Below, piece by piece: positions 26,432 through 39,973 of a stretch of 64,000 nucleotides of DNA. Position 1 is the stretch's first letter; the number at the start of each line of letters is the position of its first letter. Under the pieces are notes generated by a model that was not told where the DNA came from, did not search any database, and saw nothing but the letters and a program-made list of their open reading frames with translations. A program made the position numbers and the translations under genes. Origin of the DNA: Varanus komodoensis (lineage: Eukaryota > Chordata > Lepidosauria > Squamata > Varanidae); the NCBI RefSeq assembly GCF_004798865.1, contig NW_025335268.1, positions 35,490,034-35,554,033 of the forward strand. The letters run 5' to 3'.

Positions 26432-28369
26432 CTAAAGCAAACACATTTCAAAAAGAGAGTTGGGGTAGGGATGGGAAGAGAAGAGAGTAAGAAATTCGTA
26501 ACAGTGACAAAGATAGGATGTTCAACTAAAGCTATCACACAACATTCAGGAATGAAGGCTACTAGTTCAGGCTCAAACAGTACATTCTATCCACATGCTG
26601 CAGGTTTATCTAATAACAAAGGGCCCAAACTCCCCATTTTATTATTGGCAAGTTTTATCCAGTTAGATGATCTTTGGATCTCAGAAGGCAAATTTCTGAT
26701 GACATCCAAGCACACTCTTAATTTAGCTATAGGGAATGATGCCTTTTACATGTAACATACAAGGAACCTCTGAAACAGAAAGATCACTCAAAATTCTACC
26801 TTTAAAGAATGCTACCAGAGAGAGCAGCTTTAAAAAAAACCCCTTACACTTAAAGAAATAAGCTTGAAAAGAAGCAGAACAAAACATTGCTGTCATTTTC
26901 TTTCTCTTTTTGGTCCACTGCTGGGTGAAAAATAGTTAAAAGTCAGTCAACACCAGCATTTAAAAATGTTCTCATTGTATTCCATTGTAGCACATGAGCT
27001 ACCAAAAGTGAACCAAATGACATGATTAACTGATGGAAGTGAGTTGCCAGCAGTACATTATACAGCACATTCTCCAAGGTCTTCCCATAAGCCTGAGTTC
27101 AATTCAATTTTTTATTTATGAAGCAGTAGCTGGCCTGAGTAATTCATAGCCAGATGATCAAATCCTAGCTCAGTAAGTCAGCCTAGGCATATGAACTCAG
27201 CACACCTGCAGAAGGTGCAGATAGCTACAGTTTCCCCTTTACTGTCAACCATAGCTTTGCTTCACATGCTATGGCTATGGGTATGCCCTGGCTAAATGCG
27301 GCTTCTTTGCTCACTCATGCAAACGGGGAAGCAAAGCAGCAGCAAAAGCTCTGCATAAAGGTGCATGAAGCTTGTACATAACATGGCTTATTCTAACAGG
27401 ATTTGATAGTCTGAACTAGACATAGAGAACACACCATCACTTCCCCTTAGTCTCTTTGGACCAACTGCATGTCAAGTCCACATGATAAAAAAGTTGAAAG
27501 AGAACCTGGCAATAGCTTTCCAGTTGGGGGCAGCTGCTGAAGTCTGATCCTTTTTACTGTATGATTTCTCCTACTTATGAATAGCTTTTAGCAGCTAAAT
27601 TGGGGTAAACTGTGACTGATAGGATGCTAGAGAAGGGTTTGGTTTTAGCCTGACAGAGAATTTTTCAGAGATGTCTCTAACTCTGCTGTTTAGAGATATT
27701 TATTATTTATATTTTTAGTACCTGTCAATACCTTTGTATTTTAGGTACATTGCAACCTGCCATGAATTCTAAATATATTAAATGAGCTGTCACAATAATT
27801 TTGTATGTGGGAAACTTGACAACTCAATGTTTCAAAATGGGGAAGATAGCACATTATTACCCAAGATAATAAGTAATCACAAAAGTTACTGTCAAAGATT
27901 TCATACTAATTTTTGGTTTGTATGAAACCAAAAAAGATTTGATTTCCTATCAAGAGATAGGAAATAGGGTTTTGACCTCTACAGGGATATATCACAGTCT
28001 GCAATTTCTTTCTTATACAATCCTTTCAGTTGGATCTCTTTATTTTACACATCACTACACATCTCTGCATTAGAATATACAGGGGAATTGTTAAATTGCA
28101 ACCTGACTTCACTTTATGGAACTGCATGTGGTTCTGCATCAAGGAAATCCCGTGTATCCATCAATTTAAATAATTACAAAATGGGAGCATTCAGCATTGA
28201 AAATTGTAAGCATATGGCATGATTTTTATGGATGAATTTCATACAGTATTTTTAGATATCAGTTACATCACTTGCAGCCTGATAATCAAATACTGTGTTG
28301 AATGTTGCAATACAAATATGATGGGGACAAATAGACAATCACAGACACAGCAGTACTAATTGTAAGCCA

Positions 28370-28412
28370 CCAGGGGTTCCTTGCAAGAGGAGGAAAGGCA
28401 GAATATAAATGC
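28370..28412 (+). repeat. SINE/LINE tail fragment
   Basis: TAAGCCACCAGGGGTTCC followed by GGAGGAAAGGCAGAATATAA is the usual 3' tail of reptile L2-tailed SINEs (AAGCC-ACC..AAGGCGG-TATAAA). It runs directly into the AAT microsatellite, which probably grew from the tail repeat. Confidence 0.6.

Positions 28413-28460
<48 letters not shown>
28412..28460 (+). repeat. (AAT)n microsatellite, about 16 units
   Basis: This is an uninterrupted run of AAT units. Its reading as poly-Leu or poly-Tyr on the minus strand explains the open frames here, which are not genes. Confidence 0.95.
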
Positions 28461-28463
<3 letters not shown>

Positions 28464-31400
28464 GTTGTGCCAGTGATGGGTTTGCAACTGAATACTGGTG
28501 GTAGTACAACACATACAGTAGCAGAGTTCTTGGTTTGTAGGTATTCCAAGAACTCAACAGAACTATTATCTTGTAATAAATATGGACAGTTACCCATATC
28601 CCAAGGAACTACCTTGAGAGGATTCAGGCTTTAAAATGGGTCAAAAAATAACGTACAGTTTAAAAAAATCTCTAACTTTGGTCTTCTCAATATGGATTTT
28701 TCAATTCCCCATAACTTTTAGAAGCACAAACACTATTTTGAACTACCCTGTATGTGTTTATTACAAACTTAATGTGGGCCTTTAATGTGGGATCACAGGA
28801 AAATTATGGCTATGATCTTTCTCAAGTGGAAAGTCCCTGATTCCATGAATTTCACAAGCTCCCAAAGATGGGGGTAGTATATGGTTGAAACATGGGGAAT
28901 TCCTTAAGTATTTAGAGTCAGAGTTTTTATTTCCACAGTTAGTTCCACTGAATGTAACATTAGATAGGATCCAGTCAGAGTTAATTTTTTTTGATCCCAC
29001 TGAGTTAATGAGTGATAAATTCCTTAACTTCCAATCTCCCCACTGAAATCAATATATTTAGCTTCGGCTGGATTGTATCCACTGATTTTCTCTACTTAAC
29101 AACACAATTCTGTGCATGTTTAGACAGATATCCTTTTGGCATATTAATTATCAGGGTTGATTGTGGTTTAGTAGATGCAAATAAAGGGCTGCAATGGGAT
29201 AGTCTGCTATGACATAAGGCATCCCATGTGGCCTCTTCCATGGATCCATTTGCTTAACTGAGGAAGAGGTTATTTCTTTAATAAGCCTATGCTTAAAAGC
29301 AATTATATAGAAAACTGTTTCTGCGAATTAATTTTTAACAGTGCAAAAAGTTTTCATCAATATTGAAAATATGTCAATATCAAGTTAAAACCTTTGGTTA
29401 ACCTTGCAGTTTTGAATAGCAACTAAGGAGCAGCAAATGAATTGTTTATGGCCCCTGAACAACAAATTACAGCAGCCAACAAAAGTGTTGTTAGTTAAAT
29501 TTTGTATTTTCTCACTTGTGATGTCACATGTTGGAAAACGGCAGTACATGTTATCTATGTTTAATATACCCTTAATTATTGTTCACTCTGCTGCCGTGCC
29601 AATTGACTATTACATGAAACATTTGGATTTAATAACTGAACAAAGGTTTTCAATTTTACACAGTGAAGCATTTCTTATAACACTATATCATCAAAGAAGG
29701 GAAAGTAGTTTACAGTCTTTTCACTGCTGGGCACTTGTACTGTCTACATAAAGAAAAGTCACTATTCAATGAGATGGCAACAGGCCACGAAGTGACAACA
29801 TAAGCTGAAAATATCACAATTTACAGACGGTAAGAAGGACTCCTCACTGCAGGAGCTTTCAGGCTGTCAGGCTCAGTAAAGCAGGTGCAATTTTCTTTTA
29901 AAATGAAATATTAACTTTTAGAAGAAAAAGGAAAATGTTCCTATAAAGCGCTTCTTTACTGTCTGCAACACACAGCTAAAAAAGCATTAAAAATTTGTTC
30001 ATCTACATACTTCCTTAAAGGGAAGTTTTATATTCTATACTTCTAGAATTTATTAAATTATCAACTAAAGTCATTTCAATAATCAATGCTAGACTAGATA
30101 GCAAAAAAGTAACATTTTTTATTGATATAGACCAAGTCCTTGAACTATTGCAGCTATTTGAGCTAGCATAGAATAAGCAAAAGTATTGCAAAAATAGACT
30201 TCTGAAAGAATATTAACACATTTAATTTCCATACCTGATTTGTTTTATTTGGGATTTCATAAAACATGCAAAACAGAAAAAGTGTTGGTAGAGAATGCAG
30301 CTTTAGCATATTTGCACATATAATACAACTTGTACGGCAGTAGTGTATTTATTTATCAGTATTTTGCCTATTCTCTCCATATATGATACAAATCTGTAGC
30401 AAACTACTGTTGCATGCATATATGCAACACAACTCTCTCAGTGTAGGCATGTAGAGACAAATACAAACTTTGCTGCAGGAACAGTGTACTGTTACTGATG
30501 AAACCTGAATTGGGAGACTGTATATCCCTCAGAGCAAGTACTGTGGCAGCATTATCACTTCGTAATTTTATGTATTATTGTCCCAAATGATTCCCAAAAG
30601 AAACTGTTCACTGTCCTGCAATAGTGAAAGTTGATAATGACTTATGATTGCTCATATTCACTATATCTCTGTTCATTCTGGACATTCACCAGATATACAT
30701 TCCTTTGTGATGGCTGACTATCTCAACATCTTAGTGTTCTCTATAACTTATATATTAATAGAGAAATGATCCTCATACTGACAGGCAGGATGAATGAAGA
30801 GGAAAACTCTGTGCATATAATAAGGGGCCCTGATGGGAAGCAATGTATCTCTTGGTTTGACAATACAGTACTTGAGAAATGGCTTTTGTATATATTGATT
30901 TAATCTACTCATCATGTGGATACAGACTAAATATAAACTAACCGTAGTAACAACATAATTGCATATTGTTACAATTTATCTTGAAAAATAATTATGGAAT
31001 TTAGTCCTTATGCAAGCAATATAGGCTTATACTTAACATGGTTGGAGGCCCCAGTCAATCTACAATTTGCTGTAGGCCCAGAAAATTGGATATTTGGGGC
31101 AAGTTGAAACTGGCCCTGGATCTGCTGTATACAAAGACTCTTTATTTCCCTGGGAGGCCTGAGATTTGGCCTCTTCAACCAAGCAAACCTGGAGTTGGCA
31201 TAGTTAATACCACTCCATTGAAAAAAATAATGGGGTGGGGTGGGAACAGCCACCAAGGAAAAGACAAAAAATGTCTCACACCTATTGTCTTGGCTGACAC
31301 AAACCAGTCAGTTTTGGAAACGGCAGGCCATCTGCCATTCCATCTCCTGCTACAGTTTGGATTGCTCTGCCCACCTTTTTTCTTTACATTGCCAAAAAAA

Positions 31401-33818
31401 AAAAAAGTTTTCATAGCATAAGGATATAATAATGCTTAACTGCAGGTTTTGAATTTAGTTTCTGTTCAAAATTAAAATCTGATCAAGGAGTGGGTCTGAT
31501 TTTTGGTATTTGTAGTTTATACAAAAAATGTAATCTTATACTCTGATAATCTAAGATCTAATAATTGCTATGCCCAGTAAAATCTCACAATAAATGTATT
31601 TGGTTGCCCAAGGATATCTAGTAGAATATGAATTAGTACACCAGTCTAACACTTTTTTATTTTATTTTAATTTGTTTTAATTTCCATTGAAATCAAAGAA
31701 CTGTGATGATAAGTAGTTTGGATACGTTACTTCATTCAGTGAAAGTTTATATTACTATAGATTAAGTATATCTAAAGTGAAGAGTGTTTGCTCTAAACTG
31801 AAAACAGAAACGTAATTCTTCCACCTCAATCCAAAATTTTTTGAAGAGGTTCTTTTTAATTTATGTGGAAACAAAACATGCTTTCTAACAGGCTCCCTGG
31901 GGATGGATAACGGCTTAAAAAACTCATGAATATATATTTGCTGCTAAAAAGATTTGCATTTCTAGAAATCTTTAAAAAGATTGACAGTGTATGCACTTAA
32001 TGTCTCCCTGTGCCCATTTAAGGAAAAAAAAGTATTGTGAAAAATGCAAAAACAAGTTCAGTTTGCAGAATTGTTCCTGTAGGCATTCATTCACATTTGC
32101 CCAGTTCTGAGCATAGAGAGAACACACACTATCAGATGCCTTCTGAGATTCAAAGTCATTGCCCTTTTGTCCTCTAAACTAGGTGAACTGCTGTTGCTCA
32201 TTTTCTGTATGTCTGTCTTTTTCCATCTCCTTTCTACTTTTCCTGATGTTTCCTCACCAAACACAAATGAATTTGAGCAAGGTTCTCAGAAAATCTTTTC
32301 CATTGTGAAGCATAAATTTAAAATACTAGTTGTGTTCTTGCACATTGGCCTTTTGTACTGGTATTAACATTGCCCACTGAGAAAAGCAAGAAACAATTTG
32401 ATCAAACAGGAAGTATTTTTAGGACAGCTGATTCTAGTAATGCTTATGGAACAAATGTGAAATCATGGTAAACATGTGACTGTAAATGAAAATAGTAGGT
32501 ATGTGTGGAGCATGGTATTCCCTCTTCCATAATATCTAGTGCAAGTTCCCTAAAGCTATGAGGCTCTACGTTTCTTTGTTAGCAACCAATGATATGGAAT
32601 GGGGTATGGTCACTGTAATCAGGATATGGGTAAGTCATTGTATTGCATGGTACGGAGGTGGGAACTAGACATGGGCCTGCTGTTATTTCATATGTTTTTC
32701 ACAACATCTACTATGGCTGAGGAATCTACCATGGTGAAATCTTTAAGACTCAGTGTGACCGGTCTAGTGAAAATCAGTGTGTCACAGTGAAGATATTCTA
32801 CTACATTTAATTTTCATTTTTCATGCAGTTCTGACAATACAATTTATTTAAAAATACAATTTTTATTTTCTTATATAGCAGTATTATTGAAGTGCTCAAG
32901 TAAACCACAGTATTTGAATTTGTAATCTAGCTACAATGCTATTTGTAGATACATAGGGTTTTTTGAGAGAATGGACACTGTCCATTTGAAAAATAAATTT
33001 CTGTAGAAATATTTTTGATCCTGTACAATATTTTTTCATGAAGACCTATGTTCAAGTCATGTGGAATTATAATTTACTAACCTATGCAATTGAGGGGTCC
33101 AACAGAAATTGCTTTAAATCTGTATCTATAGCTAAGTCCTTTTTTCATTTTTAACCTAGGGAGGTGCAAGGGGTCCATTATGGATCTTAAAAGCCCTAAT
33201 CCCCACGCTGCAGTTCTGATTTGGATCAGGGCCCCTGATATTTTGGAGCAAAAATTAAAAAGACATAGCTTCTAGATATGGATTTAGTAGTAATGTCTGC
33301 TTTGTCCCCATGATGTCACATACTTCCTCAAGAAAGAGAGATTAATTTCTGTTTTTAGACTGTGATGCTAATTAACACCCAAGTGAAAAAAAATATCAGT
33401 TTTGCAAAGAGTTTGGACCCAATGACTGAGGCAGAATGTCTTTATCAACACAGTTAGCATGCTCTGTAAGCTGATGCATTATGAGAAATGTTTTCTTCAC
33501 AACATCTGCTATATTACAAGAAAACCAAATGTCTGTGATACACACCAATTTAATCTCTCTTTAAAAAAGGCTCAACCAAATTTTGCCCTCAGCCAACTAA
33601 GCACAGCTAAAACTGAATTGAAGAACAATAAGCTCCAAATATATATAACTGAGGGCAGAATTTAGCCTTTTCTCTCATTTCAGAGAAAGAAAATCTTTTA
33701 GTGGATAAATAATGAGGAAAAGATTCTATAAAACAAACAAGCAAGCATTAAAATATAGTAAGTACAAAAAAACCCCAAACAAAACAAAACAAAAAACACA
33801 AAAGCCAGAGCCACTTAC

Positions 33819-33977
33819 AGGGCTTGATGGAGTCTTTGGCCAGCCTGGGCTGCCAATGCTATCACTTTCATCTCCATGAAATGAGGAGATGCTAGCAGAG
33901 CTTGGGGACATTGGGGAAGGGGCTGGCAGGTAGCCTGGGGTTGGGGGCTGAGAAATACCCTGAGAGCTGTAGCTATC
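33819..33977 (-). CDS. ARID1B: ARID1B exon E3 (Ser/Pro-rich, symmetric)
   Basis: This exon is 159 bases, exactly 53 codons, phase 0 at both ends, so skipping it would keep the frame. The acceptor CTACCACAG precedes [15 protein letters not shown]; the donor GTAAGTGG follows PKTPSSP. The middle reads [19 protein letters not shown] and GSPGWPKTP, a Ser/Pro-rich segment with several SP/TP pairs that could be proline-directed phosphorylation sites (inference). It sits immediately before the exon that opens the ARID. The 3' end is followed by an AAAACAAAAC-type A-rich intron start. It is confidently ARID1B-type, because the stretch is nearly identical to the remembered mammalian protein. Confidence 0.95.
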
Positions 33978-34737
33978 CTGTGGTAGAGGAATAAAAAAAG
34001 GACAAAGGCAGGGCAAACTTTATTAAAACTGAAAAAAATACATCCAGTTTAACAGACTGACCATTTTTTTCCTTTTAACTATGTAAAATATAAAGAGAGA
34101 AAGAGAGAGAGAGAGAGACAACACACACACAGAAAAACATACATATATAATATATATATAATATGTAGAAGTATTAAAACAACATTATTCAATATAATTT
34201 GGAAAGTTTGCTGGATGCTTGGCTGAAGTCACTATGCCATCATGCTTCCTTCAAGCTAGATGGAGTGTCAAGCATGGGTTTCCCCTTATGAAATAAAGAG
34301 AAAAAGTAAATAAAAATAAAGCTGTTCACCTTATTTTAATCAAATAAGGCAGGAAAGCAAAATATTAAAGTATGTTGCTGCTGCTGCTGAAACAGCCAAA
34401 AAAGGAAGCTATAACTGAAGACAGAGAAAAATGGCTGCAAATATCATGACTAAGGTAAGTTCCCTATTACCCCACCCAGCTGCTAAACTGAATTCCCATA
34501 GAAGATTTTGTTGCAGTTTCTTTGCTCCTGTGAATTAAATGCCATAAGAACTAGTAACTTTCAGATCCACACAATGAAGGGAATAAAATAAAATTTAATT
34601 AAAAAAAAAGATTGCACGTGAATGGAAAAGTACATGCAGGATAGAACAGAAAAGGGCAAGCTCAAATCAGAGAATGAAGGACAACATAGCAGAGTTCTGT
34701 TTTGCCAAACCAACGCCACATGCAGCCAAGGAAGTAC
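33978..34737. other. Intron E2-E3, 760 bases
   Basis: This intron contains a (GA)n run with short (CA)n (34093-34133), a TA-rich run (34139-34165) and a CTG repeat of about four units near 34378. It is otherwise unremarkable. Confidence 0.8.
34093..34133 (+). repeat. (GA)n/(CA)n microsatellite
   Basis: An interrupted AAAGAGAGAAAGAGAGAGAG run passes into ACAACACACACACAG. Confidence 0.9.
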
Positions 34738-34844
34738 CTTTTTGCTCTCAGGCTGAGGAGGCCCTTCTTCTTTTCCATCTGGTTTGAGATGAATGGGCAA
34801 TTTGGACTCGCCTGGAGTCATCATATCTGCAAGACCCATAGGTG
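34738..34844 (-). CDS. ARID1B: ARID1B exon E2 (GLADMM...GESKLP segment)
   Basis: This exon is 107 bases: two bases completing an Ala codon with E1, then 35 codons ending on a codon boundary. The acceptor is CGATTAG and the donor is GTACTTCC. The peptide is [17 protein letters not shown], then a Lys/Glu/Gly-rich stretch ([11 protein letters not shown]), ending PESKK. This block lies just before the Ser/Pro-rich lead-in to the ARID and is well conserved between ARID1A and ARID1B (from memory), although no fold or activity is assigned to it. Only 760 bases separate it from E3. A change of His for a hydrophobic residue in LPIHLK, compared with my memory of human LPLPLK, looks like ordinary divergence. 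Confidence 0.94.
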
Positions 34845-35978
34845 CTAATCGAAAACAGGAGATGTGGTTTAGCATTAAGGTTGATGCCCAGCTGTCAAAA
34901 ACTGTTGACACAGGAAACACAGACTATACCAGTACCCCTCCTTTTATGGAGGCCAACAAATCCTTTAACTTCAGCAAGTACAGTTCAAAAATGTGTTTGA
35001 TATGCAACAAGGGAAGATATTTCTATACTAGTGTATCAGTGTGGCCATTTTAAAAACCTGAAAACACTTTTTTGGGTAAATTATTGCATGATGAACTACT
35101 TGTGACAACAAAAGTACAAACCATGTATGTTTGCCATGGATGCTAATACTGCAGAATTATTACCAACTTAATTGGTACAAGGGTCTGGAATATAATATTT
35201 AAATAATAAATCTTATGGATACTTCCAAAATCGCTATGGTTTTCATCATACATGACACTTTCAAATGAGGGACTGAACCACATCCTATGGAACACTGACA
35301 CAGTGAGGAAGCTACTGTGATTGCTAGTGCTGTATGGAGGTGGGTATAAAACGGCATTCTGTAATACCCAGAGCTGAATGAGAGGCAATATAAGAGACAC
35401 TGATTATTTGGTTCAAATGGGTGGAAGCCATTGTTGCAACTGGTTCCTTCACATCTCCCTAGTTGTGAATACAGTGATGGGGAATGACAAGCACCAGATT
35501 TACTTCTGCCTCTTCTTAATGTTCCCATCACTGACAAACAGTGTGTCATACTGGCAGAGTTGCCTTCCAAATGAAATTCTTGCACCCATGGATCCTCTTA
35601 CAGGTCAGATCCACTTGTCAGTAATTTAGATATGGCTTTATTACTGGACAGACAGAGGTATGAATGATTCTCACATCAGCTATTTCAACTAATAAATTAT
35701 GTTCTGAAGTGGCCCTTGTGGTATGCTATCTGAAGCACAATAAAATCCTTATGATTACAATATAAAATATCACATAGCATTTCTCTGAGCCTCTTAGTTA
35801 CCAAATCCCAGATCTGCAACATACTCCACAGCAGCTACATTCTTCAACTTGTAAATTATTCTGTAGATCTGGCTCTGTAGCTGACATGGACATTCAGCAT
35901 TTTTCCTTCTTAAAGAAGTCAGCTGGGAACACAGCTGAATACTGATAATTCTTGTTCACATAACACTTATGCAGACAC

Positions 35979-36070
35979 TTTACAGAGGTGTGCCAAAGAA
36001 ATATTCATCCCCCCTGCCCGCAGTGTTTTGAAGGTATGAAATGTGCAGTCAAGGTTATTGTTGTACCTGA
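35979..36070 (+). mobile_element. Tc1/mariner-type end fragment
   Basis: TACAGAGGTGTGCCAAAG then AAATATTCATCCCCCCTGCC resembles the same terminal block as the 7680 copy (TACAGTG..TTGC..AAGTATTCATCCCC). The following sequence does not align clearly, so only the terminal portion is claimed. Confidence 0.45.
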
Positions 36071-39000
36071 ATTTCTTGCTTTAAGCCTAAGGGCAAAAAG
36101 AAGCATTCACATCCAAGATGTATGTCACGTTTCCTCTATACAATATAGAATTGTATGTACACATATTCACTTTGGGTGTTGAGTTCTTAGTTCTAAAATT
36201 AACTTACAAAACACATTCTTAGACTCAGCTTAGGAATAGCAGTACTTGACTGTGGTTAAAGGAACCTTCTGCCATATCTCAGTCCTCTCATCCACCAAAA
36301 TCATTATCACCTCTTCTGTTTGCTTAGACTATCTTCAGATCTCTACATCTGGTTTCCCATAGCACCTCCTGGTATCCAGGACAGACTGCTTTAAAGCCTT
36401 CCACAACTTTGCTTCACTGAATATTGATCATTATCACTTGTTATATTCCTGCCCATGAGTTCTGTTCCTTCAGCTTTAGGATTCTCAGCCATTCATCTCT
36501 TGCTTTTTAATGAGAGTCAACAGATTCTGCCTTGCTATATCTGCATAGGTAAATCCCTCCCTGTAGGTGTTTTGTCATCTCTCTTACTTTGTTAATCCCT
36601 TTGCAAAGCTTTTTTCAAGGGTTATTTGGTTTAAACCTGTGCAGCGGAACCCAAAATAGGTTCACTCAGATGTCAATCCCACTGTATTTAGGATTATAGC
36701 CTAAAGCTCCTGTCCTATACTCACAAAACTGGACATAAGCCTCACTGAATGGGACATACTTTTAAGTAGAAATGTACAGGGACTACACAGTCTTGCCTGC
36801 AACTGTAACCAAGCTGAACTTATCTGTTTATATTCCCTCTTTCCTATGCTTGCCCTGACTTCCCCATCATCTATTATAGTTCCCATTGTCTGTTTTAGTT
36901 TTCAAGTTTTTTGAATACTTTTTCCCCCTTATGCAACACTTTGAACTGCTATAAACATACTGACCACTCTACATGTGTAAGAAAACAGTAGGCAAGTAAT
37001 GCTAATTATGCTTATAAATATTTGCAATCTATTTCAAGGAACAGTAACAAAACATAATAAGAAGATCATGTTTATTTTTTGAGATCATAGTAAATATTCA
37101 AATTGGATAAACTTCAATTTTTGTGATTCAACTGAGAAATCAAAATAAGAATCCCACCTCCCATGGATGCATTGCTTAACACAATTAGAAAAGCAGGTGG
37201 GCAATGGGAGTTCCACATTTGTTATGGAATATAAACTAATTAAAATGGCATATTTTAGTCACTATGTGAAATGTTTAGAAGAAAATGGAGGAAGAAAGAA
37301 AGGCCAAATAAAAGCTGAGTGCAAAATATGATGGATATTACAGATAAATAAAATTCTAGTCGGATTATTGCCCTGCTTTGATTTTTGCTAAATGGTAATG
37401 CAGCTTTATGCTCAGCAGCCAACATGTGGGAGAACAAGCCAAAGGGAAAGGGGGAGCTTTAAAAACACTTCACAGATTGCCCACTACAAAATGATTATTG
37501 CACATATTCATGTATTACTATGTTTTAGAAAATAATTAGTTTTAATTACAGCAGTGAGAGCGCAAGCAAGACTCTGGCGAATAAGCTGGCAAGCTTCATG
37601 GTGCTAATTTGCTAATATCTTTAGCATCACTTCACTGCAGGTTGGGAGAATGGCTCTGCCAAAAAACCTACCCAGCCATGTGCCATATGAGTTTACAGCT
37701 AACTATATACGCAATACTGCCAGAGGTTTTCATGGACTTATTTTTATGTTGTTGTGGTTCATTTGCAAGTTGAACAAGGCTTTAAAGATCTCAAAATGCA
37801 AAAATTACCACTTAGCTTTCCCTTTACTTTTTTAGTATGTTTAATTTTAAATACATTAATAGAGATGAGCTATCTTTTCCCAAATAATACAATTACTGAG
37901 GAAAAGGCTACATAGAGCAGTTAAGCATTTCTGGATTTTTTAATAAATGGGAATGAAGCCATAAATAAGCAACCCACAAGGATATACAGAAGATGAAATG
38001 CATGAGACTATCTGATCAGAAATCCTAAACTCACTTGTTCCATGGACATCTGTGCAAGTTAGCCCAATCAGATACCACTCTGCCTAAGGTTGGCACATTT
38101 TTCTAAAAGAAACAGTGCTGGTGACAGTGTAAAGTCTTTACCAGTTCACCAGCTATATGCTTGCATGATGATTCTTTCCCAACGTGCTTTGAGCTGTGAG
38201 TGCAGAACATCAGCTTGTGCTAATGGTGGATTATTCAGTGGTCCTTTAATTGTTCATAGGGATTTCATGGCAGCCGCAAAATGTGGATGGAGAATTGCAA
38301 TTAAAAACTTGAATGACCAATTATGACCCAATGAATTATGTGGGATATAGTTTATTTTGGAAGCACTTGTTACTACTTGCCTTGATTTAGCAAGATTCAG
38401 ATATGCATTGGGATGTATATCACCATCTGTACCACAATTCCCAGGATTCTAACTAACTCTCAGCTGGATCAAGGCCACTGCGTTATCCTGAGAAGGAAGC
38501 ACTAGTGTAGAGTCTAAATGGATAATAGGTAGGTATTTCTTTACCTTTTGCTGATATGTTGAACGTTCTTTTATACAAGAATATTCCTGAGTGAATTTCA
38601 GCCTTTTTTTTTTCCACTGACAAATGGAGAACATCTTTGGACTCTTTTTCAAACACTGAAAGTACACCATTGTTCCAGTTCTGGCAATTTAACGTGAACA
38701 TGCTCACACGTCTATAATGAACTAATGATCCTATGCACACAGGATAGATGAATAGATGTAAAGCAAGATGACAGTGAAATCTGTGACTGGAAAAATGTTG
38801 TAATGTACAGTGGATATGTTAAAAAACTAGCTTTCTACAAGAAGTAGAAGGTTAGAGTAATAACAATAGTAATAAAAAATACAAGTCAAGTTCCTGAAAT
38901 AGCTATAATATACCAAAGTTAGCATGTTCAAAGGCAAATATAATTCGAGTTAAACTTCAGTCAAATGATCTTTTTTTGCAGCTAACAGCATACATATGGC

Positions 39001-39734
39001 TCAGTATCAGAAGTTAGTAAAATACTGTAAAAAATACTGCCTTTTCTTTACTGCTGGGAAAACATCACAAATCACCCCACAAGCAGGAAGCTGTGTTACT
39101 GTCCTATATGCTAACCCTCTTTACACACAGAGTGAGACTATGATCCATTTTAGGAATGCTGATCCGTCCCTCCATGAGGACCTCTAACAATAGTTAAGTA
39201 TTATTATGTTCATATCTCTTCCCCACACCCTTTTATCTTTATACACATTTCTTTGTACACAGCTGCAAGGGATCCAAGTAGGTTTGGATTTCTATGACCT
39301 CTGGATTCTGCCCTGACTGCCCTATTCTGAGCCATGGTTAGGAACACATCCCACCCCCTACTTTTCCCTTAGATGAGACCATAGAAGCAGTCACTTATTG
39401 TATTCTACAGGTTTGCATCAATCTGAGTAAAAATCCATTTGATATGCTGGAGTAGCATATTCCCATGGAAAACTTGAATCTAAGCAGGACCTCTCCCCCC
39501 CCCCCACAATTTCCTTCCTTCCTTCGACTCCACCCTCAGGGTGACTCACTTAATTGGCCTGCTTTTTTGGTCTGAGGCCTCTTGACAAGGGCCTAAAAAC
39601 TCCCCCAGGATCTCCATGCCTGTTCTATAGTGTTATATAGTGTCCCTCCCATGACAGTTTGGTTCCCCCACTCTGCCTGAGCAATCCTGCATTGTGACAT
39701 TGGCAGTTCAGAGGCCTCTGCTATCTGTCTATCT

Positions 39735-39973
39735 ATCTATAAAATTTGTATGCCGTCCATTACTTGCCTCTCTGGACAGCTTACAACATAAATCAGAATA
39801 AAATAAATAAATTGACTATTCCACACTGGCTATAGTTAATAAAATTCAAACAATAAAATCCAATTATTATTAATACATATTAAAATATTGAGTAAATTAA
39901 AAGATCTTGCCCTGGCGCCAAAAAACATAATGATGGCACCAGGCGGACCTCTCTGGGGAGCGCATTCCATAGT
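39735..39973 (-). mobile_element. L2/CR1-group LINE 3' tail fragment
   Basis: This is nearly the same segment as at 582-815: GTATGCCGTCC, CTCTCTGGACAGC, AT-rich spacer, a GATCTTGCCCTGGCGCC box, then CCTCTCTGGGGAGCGCATTC and CATAGTCTG. It is a short 5'-truncated copy. A TCTATCTATCTATC run abuts its tail. Confidence 0.82.

Larger units (their letters stand above)
26432..33818. other. Intron E3-E4, 7387 bases
   Basis: This is a long AT-rich intron with few repeats: a SINE/LINE tail running into an (AAT)n microsatellite (28370-28460) and an A-rich start near 33770-33800. A stretch at 27190-27420 rich in 'atagctttgcttcacatgct'-like words may be a worn DNA transposon but could not be assigned. The rest holds nothing I recognise. 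Confidence 0.7.

Noticed and set aside
27190-27420. Possible worn DNA transposon with GCTTTGCTTC-type words on both sides
   Set aside because: No defined inverted ends or family match could be established by eye.
28286-28597. Frames with poly-Leu and poly-Tyr
   Set aside because: They are translations of the AAT microsatellite.
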